DNA of 64,000 bases from UBA10347 sp905182135 (lineage in GTDB: Bacteria > Actinomycetota > Acidimicrobiia > Acidimicrobiales > UBA10347), in contig CAWUSE010000015.1 in the NCBI GenBank assembly GCA_963925805.1, positions 170,455 to 234,454 of the forward strand, given 5' to 3'. The position numbers were made by a program, and so were the translations under genes. The notes under the pieces are model-generated. The model was given only the letters and a program-made list of their open reading frames with translations. It made no database searches and had not been told where the DNA came from. Below are positions 51,047-59,969 of the stretch, piece by piece (the first letter of the stretch is position 1; every line of letters starts with the position of its first letter).

Positions 51047-52096
51047 CTAGCGGACGTGGTGGAGTTCGACCTGAATGACCCGACCGCCAATTCGGAGGCG
51101 GTCCCTCGGCTCGAGGGGCATGGTCGCGCCCGACTCGATCTTGTTCCATACTTCAGCCTGGCCGTGGCGGCTTATGTAGGTACCGTTTGACGAGCCCAGG
51201 TCCTGGACCGCAACCGACCAACCGGCGAGCACGATGCGCGCATGCTTGCGAGAGAGTGACAGGGAGTCGTCAGTCAAGATCATGGGAGTGGCTGTACCGG
51301 CGATCACATCGTCGTGTGATGTCGGCTCGCGGCCAATAACCAAGTCCTGGTTCAACGAGTACGTGGTGCCATCGTCGACGACCAGTACACCCAAGGGAGG
51401 CCGGGGCCCGATAATCAGCACCGCCGTATGGTGCACACCCATCTTGGTCCCACATTGGGAGCAGTAGATGGCCTCGGGGTGGTTGTGGTGCCCCTGAGAG
51501 CAATTGATGCCAAGGACCATCTCCGACCCGACGAGAGCGAGTGCTGGCGATGCCTCGGGTGCGGGCGCGTCGATGGTCTCGGGCGATGCTTCGACGACGG
51601 GTACTGGTTCGGCCGCGGCGGCCGAACTTAGGACGGCTCCGCCGACTGCGACTTCGACCCATCCAGCGTCGATAGTGCCAGCTTCAAGTTCAACGTTGGC
51701 CAACGCTCCCGACGCAAGATCTTCGACGTGAAGTCGAATGGTTGCCAAGCTCTCGTTGATCCCGGCACCGAGCGCGTGGACGAGCACCTGATCGTTGATT
51801 GGGCGGATGGCCAGGCGAGTGGACGGCGAAGTCAACTCGATCCGCGCCGCTCCGGATGCGACCACGTATAAGTCGGCGCCTGCGGTGAACAACATGGCGA
51901 AGACAGCTGGCCTGTTTGTTTTTGCAATAGCCACGACCTGATCGATTAGATCGGACTCGTTTTGTTTGTCTTTGATGAGCTCGATAATGCCGTGGCCGTC
52001 GACGCTAGTCAGGACAACGAAGCCTGCGGCTGTGCGATGAGCGAGCCCACCTGCACCGGCGCTGCGAGCTTGGGCGGTGTACAGATCTGCTTTCAC
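51047..52096 (-). CDS. FHA-domain protein with zinc ribbon
   Basis: 349 residues from GTG 52096. The first 170 residues look like a roadblock-type or uncharacterised regulatory domain (RTAAGFVVLTSVDGHGIIEL). A zinc ribbon follows (NCSQGHHNHPEAIYCSQCG). The C-terminal FHA domain has LVIGREPTSHDD, LSLSRKHARIVLAGW and QDLGSSNGTYISRHG, and binds phospho-Thr. It is the last gene of the kinase-Nudix-FHA operon, overlapping the Nudix gene by GTGA, so it is a likely target or reader of the kinase. Confidence 0.88.
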   Translation of the reverse strand: MKADLYTAQARSAGAGGLAHRTAAGFVVLTSVDGHGIIELIKDKQNESDLIDQVVAIAKTNRPAVFAMLFTAGADLYVVASGAARIELTSPSTRLAIRPINDQVLVHALGAGINESLATIRLHVEDLASGALANVELEAGTIDAGWVEVAVGGAVLSSAAAAEPVPVVEASPETIDAPAPEASPALALVGSEMVLGINCSQGHHNHPEAIYCSQCGTKMGVHHTAVLIIGPRPPLGVLVVDDGTTYSLNQDLVIGREPTSHDDVIAGTATPMILTDDSLSLSRKHARIVLAGWSVAVQDLGSSNGTYISRHGQAEVWNKIESGATMPLEPRDRLRIGGRVIQVELHHVR

Positions 52097-52731
52097 AAAG
52101 TTCCCCGGTTTGTTCGTGCTCGATTGGGCTTCATGACGGTACTACTATGGCTCGAGGACATGTGCTCACCACTCTGCGGTTCGTCGGTGAGTGGCTTGTG
52201 AACCAGGCTTGTGACAACCAGTTCTGAGTCGGGAGGGACCTCGTGGCTATTCACGAAGTCCGCCAGGTCCTTGAGAGGAACCCATTGTGAGTCGGTCACT
52301 TCGCCGTCATTGAACGTGAATGGCCCGGCGTGTCGGCAGACGAAGAAACGCCCGACTAGGGCGACTCCAGGGGCCTCAAAGGATACGGGGCCGCGGTCGG
52401 TGAGTTCGCCCCGGACCCCGGCCTCCTCCATGAGTTCGCGATATGCCGATGATTCCCAATCCTCGTCGACGTCACAAATGCCGCCAAAGGCCAGATCCCA
52501 TGCGCCGGGAAACACGTCTTTCCATTCAGCACGTCGGTGCACGAGCAGTCGGTCGTCGTGATCTAGTACAGCGATGTACACGGAACGATGGCGTAGTGAC
52601 CCAGCCCGCATCTCGGCTCGAGTGATAATTTTGATGACCTGGCCGTGTTCGTCGACATGTTCAACGAGTTGAGCAGCTGCAGCAGCGACTAGGTGGGCCG
52701 TGTCTGTTTCGGCTGGTTTGTCGGAGCTCAT
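52093..52731 (-). CDS. Nudix hydrolase
   Basis: 212 residues. The Nudix box is GGICDVDEDWESSAYRELME plus EAGV, matching G-x5-E-x7-R-E-U-x-E-E-x-G-U. HRSVYIAVLDHDDRLLVHRR precedes it, as in IPP-isomerase-like/YfcD members. It hydrolyses a nucleoside diphosphate-linked compound or acts on a related pyrophosphate. It lies between the kinase (1-bp TAATG overlap) and the FHA gene (4-bp overlap). Confidence 0.92.
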   Translation of the reverse strand: MSSDKPAETDTAHLVAAAAAQLVEHVDEHGQVIKIITRAEMRAGSLRHRSVYIAVLDHDDRLLVHRRAEWKDVFPGAWDLAFGGICDVDEDWESSAYRELMEEAGVRGELTDRGPVSFEAPGVALVGRFFVCRHAGPFTFNDGEVTDSQWVPLKDLADFVNSHEVPPDSELVVTSLVHKPLTDEPQSGEHMSSSHSSTVMKPNRARTNRGTL

Positions 52732-54326
52732 TAGTTGTTGGGCCTGCCTTCGATCTGGATCAGGATCTCGGCGATTCCAGCGTTTGGAGCGTCGTCGTGT
52801 ACGCCGGTGATAGCCAGCACGATTTGATTGGTCGAGGCCTTGAAACTGGTTATGAAAGACCCCGCTTCGTTAGGAATAGGCTGGTTTATGACGGTTGGTC
52901 CTCGCTCTTCTAGTTCGTTAATCGTCGTAGCCCAGATAACGCCAGAGATTCGACCGAGCTGGGTGGACGACCCATTTGAGATGCCCACCGACGTCACCCG
53001 CTGTTCCTTGGCGAGTTTGATGACATAGGACGTGCCAGCGATGCCTGTGCCGTTGGGCACAGGCGCTATTCCCCAATACGTCGTGTCATCGCGGTCGACT
53101 GCGCTGATGGCATCGAATGGTTTGGCCATTTCGGTTATTTCTAAAGCCTGGTAGGAGGTGATCACCGCTCCTCCTGTCGTGGTTGCAACCACATCGGCCG
53201 AGCGTTGCGTTTGGTAGAGAACCAGACCTGTCACCCCGGCAGTCAGCAGTGCTGCGACCACGCTGAGCACAGCGATTGTCTTGCTGAGCGGCTTGAGTGC
53301 GGCTGCTTGAACCAGCGGGGGCGCAGCGACGAAGGGAGCGGTGTTGTCGCGCCCGGCAACGGGCGCTGCGGCTGAGGCCGGTCGATCTGGTGTCGCCGAT
53401 GCGGTTAAAAGCGCAGGCGTAGATTCGGGCGTGGGAAACAAAGATTGCGGTGGTGACGGCGTGGTGGGGGCGATCGGCTCGCTGTCTGTGATCGGCATGG
53501 CGGTGACCGGCCGACCTAACTCACGTTGAGCCTGTTGAAGGGCTTGACCAAAGGCTGCAGCCGACCGAGGTCGATACTCCGGCTGTTTAGCCAAGGCATG
53601 AGCAATGATTGTGGCGACTTGTTCGGGCACCCGCTCTGGGTCGGGCCGTGGGGGCGGCTCGCTTGCGATACGTGCGATGGCTGCGCTGATGCGGTCACCT
53701 TCACCATGTTCGAAGGGCGGTACGCCAGTCACGAGGGTGTGCAACGTGGAGCCCAGCGCGTAAATATCGGTGGCCGGCGAGGCAGCGTGCCCATCGAAAA
53801 GCTCCGGTGCGGCATGGGCGATTGTGGTGGCCAATATGCCGGTAGCGGTCTTGTTGCCGTCCTGCATTGAGGCGATGCCAAAGTCACCAAGCTTGGCGAC
53901 GCCTAATCGATCCAGCAAGATGTTTGCCGGCTTAATATCACGGTGTAGAACATCTGCCCGGTGAGCGGCTTCGACGGCATCGGCAACCTGAATCATTGAT
54001 GCCGAAGCCTCGTACCAGTCAATTGCGCCCGCTTCTACTCGCTCTTCGAGAGAGCCACCCTGGAGTAGCTCAAACACGATGTAGGCCTGGCCAAGTGCGG
54101 TCGACCCGGCGTCGACAACTGCAGCGATGTGGGGATGCCAGGACAGAGCGCCTACCGCCTGCGACTCGCGCTGGAACCGGCGAACGAGGTCGTCGTCGGG
54201 TGACGGGTCAGTGAGCAACTTGATAGCGACATCTCGCCCGACCGATACCTGGCGCGCTTGGTAGACAATGGCGAACCCGCCTTGGCCGATCATCCGGAGA
54301 TCGGTGTATCCGTCGATCTGAGTCAT
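52731..54326 (-). CDS. Serine/threonine protein kinase, PknB-like, with extracellular C-terminal domain
   Basis: 531 residues. Kinase domain about 8-270: GQGGFAIVY, the Lys in VAIKLL, HRDIKPANILLD, LGDFGIAS and the A-P-E block (IAHAAPELFDG). A Pro-rich linker leads to one transmembrane helix (TIAVLSVVAALLTAGVTGLV) and an outside beta-rich domain resembling discoidin/NAD-binding-module-like carbohydrate-binding folds (SVGISNGSSTQLGRISGV), instead of PASTA repeats. It senses an external signal and phosphorylates cytoplasmic proteins, perhaps the co-encoded FHA protein. Confidence 0.9.
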   Translation of the reverse strand: MTQIDGYTDLRMIGQGGFAIVYQARQVSVGRDVAIKLLTDPSPDDDLVRRFQRESQAVGALSWHPHIAAVVDAGSTALGQAYIVFELLQGGSLEERVEAGAIDWYEASASMIQVADAVEAAHRADVLHRDIKPANILLDRLGVAKLGDFGIASMQDGNKTATGILATTIAHAAPELFDGHAASPATDIYALGSTLHTLVTGVPPFEHGEGDRISAAIARIASEPPPRPDPERVPEQVATIIAHALAKQPEYRPRSAAAFGQALQQAQRELGRPVTAMPITDSEPIAPTTPSPPQSLFPTPESTPALLTASATPDRPASAAAPVAGRDNTAPFVAAPPLVQAAALKPLSKTIAVLSVVAALLTAGVTGLVLYQTQRSADVVATTTGGAVITSYQALEITEMAKPFDAISAVDRDDTTYWGIAPVPNGTGIAGTSYVIKLAKEQRVTSVGISNGSSTQLGRISGVIWATTINELEERGPTVINQPIPNEAGSFITSFKASTNQIVLAITGVHDDAPNAGIAEILIQIEGRPNN

Positions 54327-54631
54327 GAAGGCGGTGTTTGCGTCACAAACATCGATCGTAGTAGCTCGGGGTGTATGGCCTCGATTAGCCTTGGGGGACC
54401 GTAAACGGATGCGGCCGCCACCATGGCATCAAGCCGGCCATTCGAAGCAGCTGTCGCTGTTCCTATCGCCATCGGGGAACCAGAACCCGTCGGTGGTCTT
54501 GTCCCAGAATGGGTCAGCATCGTGGGGCCACTCGCAACATCAGCCCAGGGGGCTGCGTCCCCCATCCGGACGTTGATGCCATGTATCCCGATGAACACAT
54601 TGCTCGCGCCGCAGTGGCTACTTGTTGGCAC
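54323..54631 (-). CDS. Hypothetical protein upstream of the kinase
   Basis: About 102 residues ending in HPELLRSMFVTQTPPS, with its TGA overlapping the kinase ATG. The overlap supports expression as part of the kinase operon. The same frame continues upstream across a TAG at 54704-54706 into another open segment, so the true N-terminus is unclear. No family is recognised. Confidence 0.4.
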   Translation of the reverse strand: MPTSSHCGASNVFIGIHGINVRMGDAAPWADVASGPTMLTHSGTRPPTGSGSPMAIGTATAASNGRLDAMVAAASVYGPPRLIEAIHPELLRSMFVTQTPPS

Positions 54632-55673
54632 GTTCGCGTTGGGAATACGGGTCGGCCTGTCCAGGATGGCGAGTGCGGTCCCGGGGTCTCTCGCTGTCTC
54701 GGACTAGCCATCGCTTGTTTCCGAGAGTCCACGTGCGATGGAGGCACGAAGCTCTTGGACACGTTCGTCGTTAATCTCGGTGTCTTCGAATGGAGCTGTG
54801 CAGGTAGAGATCTGGCACTCAGCGTCGGGCAAGATACGGATGTCGCGAAAGTACTTATTGTTCACGGTCAGGTACCAGATGATGCCCTCGAGGTGAGCCG
54901 CTCCGAAGGCGGCCACGCTTGTGGGCCTAAGTGTTGCCGAAGGGGCACCAAGGTCGGGCTGTCGAAGAGTGCGCTGACACAACACGTGCTGGAGAGTTGG
55001 CCTCTTTCTGCGTCGACCATCATCTGGCTGGTCATCGTTGTTACCCCAAGCGACTTCGACTCAGTCGCCGCCGTTCGTCACGCTGGCTTCGCGGCCCGTG
55101 AGCACGATGTTGAGCGGAGCGCCGCAGCGACGGGCGATGCCGCTTGGTTCGGTCGTGACGAATGTGTTGAAGATCAAGCAACGGGGTAGTCGATTCCTTG
55201 GACTTTGGCGACTTGTTTGGCGGTCGCAGCTTCGGCCTCGTTTTGGAATGAGGTCAGCCGGATCCCGAGTGGGAAGAACGAGTCATTGCCGTGAGCGTCG
55301 CGTGGTTCGAAGATGGGTGTCGTATGGGCCGCATCGACGACGAGATACTGGGGTTTGTTGGCAACGTCATCGTGCCCCGATTGCCCATAACCTGCCCGGC
55401 CGCTGCAGTAAGGCCAATCACTACTAACGGCCAAGGATCACCAGTAACGACTGCGCAGCGTTTGCCCCTGTTTGGGCGCGTGGCGTTCGGCGACGCAGGG
55501 GCGGTGTTGGTCCGCTGTGTCCTGCCATTTGGTCGTCACGAGTGTTGCTTCCGCACGACGGCTGTGTCCTTTGTGACCTAGCAGCGGCTCGGACTGGCTC
55601 CTCGAGAGCCGAATCTAGGGCTCAGGCGGGTTCTACGTATCAGAGGAGCACCCACAGCGATACGGTCAGCGTC
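54632..55673. other. Region of gene fragments on the minus strand
   Basis: No intact gene is recognised. Two minus-strand frames look protein-like. 54704-54985 contains HLEGIIWYLTVNNKYF and CTAPFEDTEINDERVQELRA. 55174-55434 contains FFPLGIRLTSFQNEAEAATA and ends KVQGIDYPVA. They are in different frames with no coding link, so this may be one or two decayed genes. Plus-strand frames here look like shadows. Confidence 0.35.
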
Positions 55674-56282
55674 GTGACTGACTTCGACCTAGATGGCATG
55701 TTCGTCGAACCTCGACCCGACGAGGATGCGTGGGAAGCGTTCATGGAGCTGGCGCTGGAGCGCATTGGTGGTGAGCGTTCGTCAGGGCTGTCGAATCGTC
55801 AGATCGGCGACCTCGAAGGGGTACTTGGTTGTCAACTTCCCTTCGAGATCGGACTGATGCTTGTCATGGCGGTGCCGAGCGCCGAACCGTGGCGCCAGTG
55901 GTCCGACCCGGTGGCTGATTGGTCGGCGTGGAACGAGCACCTCGTTGCCGGATTTGCGTTCGGTATTGAGCACAACGATGTGTGGTCGATCGACTGGGGC
56001 CCGAAGCCAGCCACGCTCACTGGGCAGATCGACGCGCTACGCGAACAACTTGATGCAGCCCCAGCGTTGTTCCCGATCTACGGCAACCATGTTGTGCCGT
56101 TGACGGCTGCTGAGGATCAGGCCAACTCTGATGGCAACCCGATCATGCTCATTGAAGGCAGCACCGTGGCGTTGCTCGGTGATGACCTGGCGGCATGGAT
56201 GCACGGCCAGTTCGAGGTGCCGCTTCCAATGTGGCCAGCCGAGGCGCGTGCTTTCCCGTTCTGGTCAGCGCTCGTCGACTAA
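55674..56282 (+). CDS. SMI1/KNR4-like hypothetical protein
   Basis: About 202 residues from GTG 55674 (Met 55698 is an alternative). LSNRQIGDLEGVLGCQLPFE resembles the start of SMI1/KNR4 (SUKH) domains, and NHVVPLTAAEDQANSDGNPI with LGDDLAAWMHGQF continues in that style. SUKH-type proteins include immunity proteins and general regulators; no toxin gene is adjacent. Similarity is by pattern only. Confidence 0.55.
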   Translation: MTDFDLDGMFVEPRPDEDAWEAFMELALERIGGERSSGLSNRQIGDLEGVLGCQLPFEIGLMLVMAVPSAEPWRQWSDPVADWSAWNEHLVAGFAFGIEHNDVWSIDWGPKPATLTGQIDALREQLDAAPALFPIYGNHVVPLTAAEDQANSDGNPIMLIEGSTVALLGDDLAAWMHGQFEVPLPMWPAEARAFPFWSALVD

Positions 56283-56663
56283 CGATTCGTTTTTAGGAGG
56301 CCCGGTGCACAGGTGACCGGACGCCTCCACGCTGATTATTTCGGTTCTTGTCGGCAGCGTCGACGTGGGGCTCGGCTTCAACGATGTCGCGGAACGGAAG
56401 TAATCTTTACCGACCAAGCCCACAAGATCAACTCATCTCGGCTCCTAATATCTGTGAGCTTGAGCCGCGCTGAGCGCTGGGTGGGGGTCATGAATGAGAT
56501 GGTGTTCGTCGCAAGGTTTCCAAAGTTGAGTGGAATAGCTTCAGGTTCTATGTGTTGTCTGATTGAGTAACCACACGACGTGTATGTCAGCCCGAGTGGG
56601 CAGGTGCAAAACGCTCTTCATGCGTGATACTTGAGCCAATAACGAGGAGATGGAGAATTCCCC
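56283..56663. other. Upstream region of clpB
   Basis: 380 bases without a supported gene. It should contain the clpB promoter. Single CTTGAGC half-sites occur near 56458 and 56630, reminiscent of one arm of the HspR HAIR element, but no full inverted pair was found. AGGAGATGGAG before the ATG is a good ribosome binding site. Confidence 0.4.
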
Positions 56664-59201
56664 ATGGCGCTCGATCCCAGTAAGTGGACACACAAGACTG
56701 CTGCTGCTGTACAGACGGCGATGGAAATCGCTACAAACCGCAGCCACCCAAACCTGACTCCTGACCATCTCCTTCTTGCGCTACTCGGCCAGGCCGATGG
56801 ACTGGTGCTGCCGCTGCTCCAGCGGGTGGACGTGTCGCCTTTGTCGTTGCGCAATAAGGTCGAAGACCGACTCGGCCAGCTTCCGAGCGCCTACGGCGGC
56901 GACGCCCCTCAGATGAACAAGGAGCTGTCGCGGGTCTTTGCCAATGCCGACATTGCTCGGCAGGACCTGACCGACGAGTACCTATCAACCGAGCACCTGC
57001 TGCTTGCGATGAACGAGCGACTCGACGTCGAAACCGAGGTTCTGCTGCAAGCGTTGTCCGAGGTCCGTGGCAGTCAGCGTGTTACTAGTCAGAACCCCGA
57101 GGACACTTATAAGTCACTCGAAAAATACGGCACCGACCTGACCAAGATCGCGGCGGAAGGCAAGCTCGACCCGGTCATTGGCCGAGACGACGAGATTCGT
57201 CGTGTCATCCAAGTGCTGAGTCGACGGACCAAGAATAACCCGGTGCTGATCGGTGAACCTGGGGTTGGCAAGACGGCGATCGTCGAGGGCCTGGCGCGCC
57301 GCATCATCGAGGGTGACGTGCCCGAGGGTCTTAAGAACAAGCGGCTGATTTCACTGGATCTGGCATCCATGCTGGCCGGGGCCAAGTACCGCGGCGAGTT
57401 CGAAGAACGGCTACAGGCCGTGCTTAAAGAGATCGTCGAGTCCGAAGGCGAAGTCATCACTTTCATCGACGAGATGCACACCGTGGTGGGCGCAGGTGCT
57501 GCCGAAGGCGCCATGGATGCCGGAAATATGCTGAAGCCAATGTTGGCTCGCGGCGAGCTCCGAATGATCGGTGCAACCACCCTCGACGAATACCGAAAGT
57601 ACGTTGAGAAGGACCCAGCCCTAGCGCGGCGCTTCCAACAGGTTCTCGTCGAAGAACCTAATGTCGAGGACACCATCGCGATTTTGCGTGGCCTTAAAGA
57701 GAAGTACGAGGTCCACCACGGCATTCGGATTCAGGACGCAGCGTTGGTAGCCGCTGGCATCTTGAGTGACAGGTACATCACCGGACGCTTCCTGCCCGAC
57801 AAGGCCATCGACTTAATGGACGAGGCTGGCTCTAAGCTTCGCATCGAAATCGACTCAATGCCCGACGAGATTGACCAAGTTGACCGTCGTATTCGCCAAC
57901 TCGAGATTGAGCGAGTCGCATTGGCAAAGGAGACCGATAGGGGATCTGGGGAGCGGCTCGAATCGCTCGACGAAGAGCTTGCAAATTTGAACGAAGACCT
58001 CATTGCCATGCGAGCACACTGGCAGGGTGAGAAGGATGCCATCAGCAGCATTCGCAATCTGAAGGAAGAACTCGAAGCGACTCGGATCGAGACTGAGAGC
58101 CTTGAGCGCACCGGTGATCTTGCAGGTGCCGCCGAGCTGCGATACGGCCGTGGTCCTGACATCGAGCGCGATATCCAGGTCGCCACAGTGTTGCTCGACG
58201 ATCTCCAACGTGATCGTAAAATGCTCAAGGAAGAAGTTGACGAGGAAGACATCGCCGAGGTTGTCAGTCGCATCACTGGTGTGCCAGTGTCACGACTCAT
58301 GGAGGGTGAGGTCCAGAAACTCATCCGGCTAGAAGAGGTCTTGCACGAGCGAGTCATTGGCCAAGACGGGGCTGTCAATGTCGTGGCCAATGCCATCCGA
58401 CGGAGCCGGGCTGGCCTTAGTGATCCAAATCGTCCGATTGGATCCTTCATGTTTCTTGGCCCAACAGGTGTCGGCAAGACTGAGTTGGCGAGATCACTCG
58501 CCGATTTCTTGTTTGACGACGAACGAGCCATGGTCCGCATCGACATGAGTGAGTACATGGAGAAGCATTCGGTCAGCCGCTTGATCGGTGCCCCTCCGGG
58601 GTACGTCGGTTATGACGAAGGTGGCCAGCTCACCGAAGCCGTCCGCCGTCGGCCGTACTCGGTGGTCCTGCTCGACGAAATTGAAAAGGCTCATGCTGAT
58701 GTGTTCAACGTGCTGCTGCAGTTGCTCGATGACGGCCGTCTAACCGATGGTCAAGGGCGCACCGTCGATTTCACCAACGTCGTGCTGATCATGACGAGCA
58801 ATCTGCCGATCGATCCCAAGGACTACTTCAAACCCGAGTTCGTGAACCGGATTGACGACATCGTACGATTCAGTACTCTCGAGCTGCAGGACTTGGAACG
58901 GATCGTAGACATCCAGCTCGCTGGACTAACCCGCCGGCTGGCCGAACGCCGATTGGTACTTGAAGTAACCGAAGGAGCCCGAGCCCGTATCGCTGAACTC
59001 GGCAACGACCCAGCGTTCGGTGCCCGCCCTCTTAAGCGAGTCATTCAGCGTGAGCTTGGCAATCGAATCGCACTGGCCGTGCTTGAGGGCGCCTTCCCCG
59101 AAGGGGCGATAGTGCTCGTCGATATCAACGCCTCTGGTGATCTGGACGAAGAAGGCGGCGCATTCACCGTCACCCAAGGCGACACCGCCGTCGCCGCCTA
59201 A
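56664..59201 (+). CDS. clpB: ATP-dependent chaperone ClpB
   Basis: 845 residues. N-domain (SHPNLTPDHLLLALLGQ), first AAA+ domain with GEPGVGKTA (about 198-206), coiled-coil M domain (about 400-530), second AAA+ with GPTGVGKTE (about 601-609), and the GYVGYDEGGQLTEAVRR pore loop. It disaggregates proteins with DnaK. The stretch between VVLIMTSNL and KPEFVNR is shorter than usual for ClpB, which partly explains the slightly short length. A tandem repeat follows the stop. Confidence 0.96.
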   Translation: MALDPSKWTHKTAAAVQTAMEIATNRSHPNLTPDHLLLALLGQADGLVLPLLQRVDVSPLSLRNKVEDRLGQLPSAYGGDAPQMNKELSRVFANADIARQDLTDEYLSTEHLLLAMNERLDVETEVLLQALSEVRGSQRVTSQNPEDTYKSLEKYGTDLTKIAAEGKLDPVIGRDDEIRRVIQVLSRRTKNNPVLIGEPGVGKTAIVEGLARRIIEGDVPEGLKNKRLISLDLASMLAGAKYRGEFEERLQAVLKEIVESEGEVITFIDEMHTVVGAGAAEGAMDAGNMLKPMLARGELRMIGATTLDEYRKYVEKDPALARRFQQVLVEEPNVEDTIAILRGLKEKYEVHHGIRIQDAALVAAGILSDRYITGRFLPDKAIDLMDEAGSKLRIEIDSMPDEIDQVDRRIRQLEIERVALAKETDRGSGERLESLDEELANLNEDLIAMRAHWQGEKDAISSIRNLKEELEATRIETESLERTGDLAGAAELRYGRGPDIERDIQVATVLLDDLQRDRKMLKEEVDEEDIAEVVSRITGVPVSRLMEGEVQKLIRLEEVLHERVIGQDGAVNVVANAIRRSRAGLSDPNRPIGSFMFLGPTGVGKTELARSLADFLFDDERAMVRIDMSEYMEKHSVSRLIGAPPGYVGYDEGGQLTEAVRRRPYSVVLLDEIEKAHADVFNVLLQLLDDGRLTDGQGRTVDFTNVVLIMTSNLPIDPKDYFKPEFVNRIDDIVRFSTLELQDLERIVDIQLAGLTRRLAERRLVLEVTEGARARIAELGNDPAFGARPLKRVIQRELGNRIALAVLEGAFPEGAIVLVDINASGDLDEEGGAFTVTQGDTAVAA

Positions 59202-59204
59202 CCA

Positions 59205-59260
59205 TGTAACCATCTGTGTCAGACACGAAGGGTGTAACCATCTGTGTCAGACACGAAGGG
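59205..59260 (+). repeat. 28-bp tandem repeat containing the short palindrome, copies 2 and 3
   Basis: Two identical 28-bp units (59205-59232, 59233-59260) each hold CATCTGTGTCAGACAC, the element also found at 38652-38667. They begin a few bases after the clpB stop. The GTGTC-A-GACAC core can form a small hairpin. Confidence 0.75.
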
Positions 59261-59969
59261 TGGACACGAACGGTGTGATATCGGCGGAGGGTGATGTTGC
59301 TGTGTCGGTCAACGGTGCCGTCGCACAAGGTGAGTTAGTGGCCGAAGAGGCACAGAATTCCGGCAGCGCTGCAGTCGCTATATCGCACGCTATTACGGCA
59401 CGGGGTCGGCCTCGTCTAGTTCCTTGCCCCCAAGATGGTTGTGCGCGCTTCAGACATGAACCCGGCAACTGGGTGCCGGGAACTGTGCGATAACAAGCTG
59501 CGAGGCAACGATTGGATTGCTGGTGCCGAACTAGACGACAGTCTTTCCCGGTTGGGGTGTTCTCAGATGAGTTACAACAGTCGGCACGTGTCGTTGGAGA
59601 CGTGCAGAAACTTGGCGTTACCATTCTGTATCGCCTGCATGATTGACACCGGGCTGTTGCGGAGGCTACGTCTGAAGACCGGCTGCGTCTAGCCCCGTCG
59701 AGGTCGATCGGGTGATCGGCCCAGGGATAGCTGAGCACGTCGGTGGGCATGTGATTCGGTAGGTCATTGGGTGCGAAGAGTGCGCCGCCTGCGACCGCTG
59801 GCCCGGCGAAGAGTGCGGCCTGCCGAGTCGGGTATCGCGGCATAGACCGTGAGTCCCCATTTGGGTTGTCGCAGTAGCAGCGGTCGCCCGGCAAGGGAAA
59901 GCCGATAGTAAGCTGGCCAACAGCGAAATAACGTTGGTTATTGTCGTATTTGGGAGGACAAGGGATCTC
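59261..59969. other. Intergenic region with coding-like debris
   Basis: About 700 bases. A minus-strand frame contains RRGRPRAVIACDIATAAL, faintly like the start of a DUF222/13E12-type HNH region, but no HNH motif or credible start was found. Another minus segment reads TRQAALFAGPAVAGGALFAP. No intact gene is supported. The P450 ribosome binding site lies at its right end. Confidence 0.3.

Noticed and set aside
54704..54706. TAG read-through (pyrrolysine-like) joining two minus-strand frames
   Set aside because: No Pyl genes are seen, the join has no family similarity, and the downstream part can be explained as a separate gene overlapping the kinase start.
56440..56640. HspR/HAIR operator before clpB
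   Set aside because: Only single CTTGAGC half-sites were found; no inverted CTTGAGT-N7-ACTCAAG pair.
59205..59260. CRISPR array
   Set aside because: The units are directly tandem with no spacers, and no cas genes are present.
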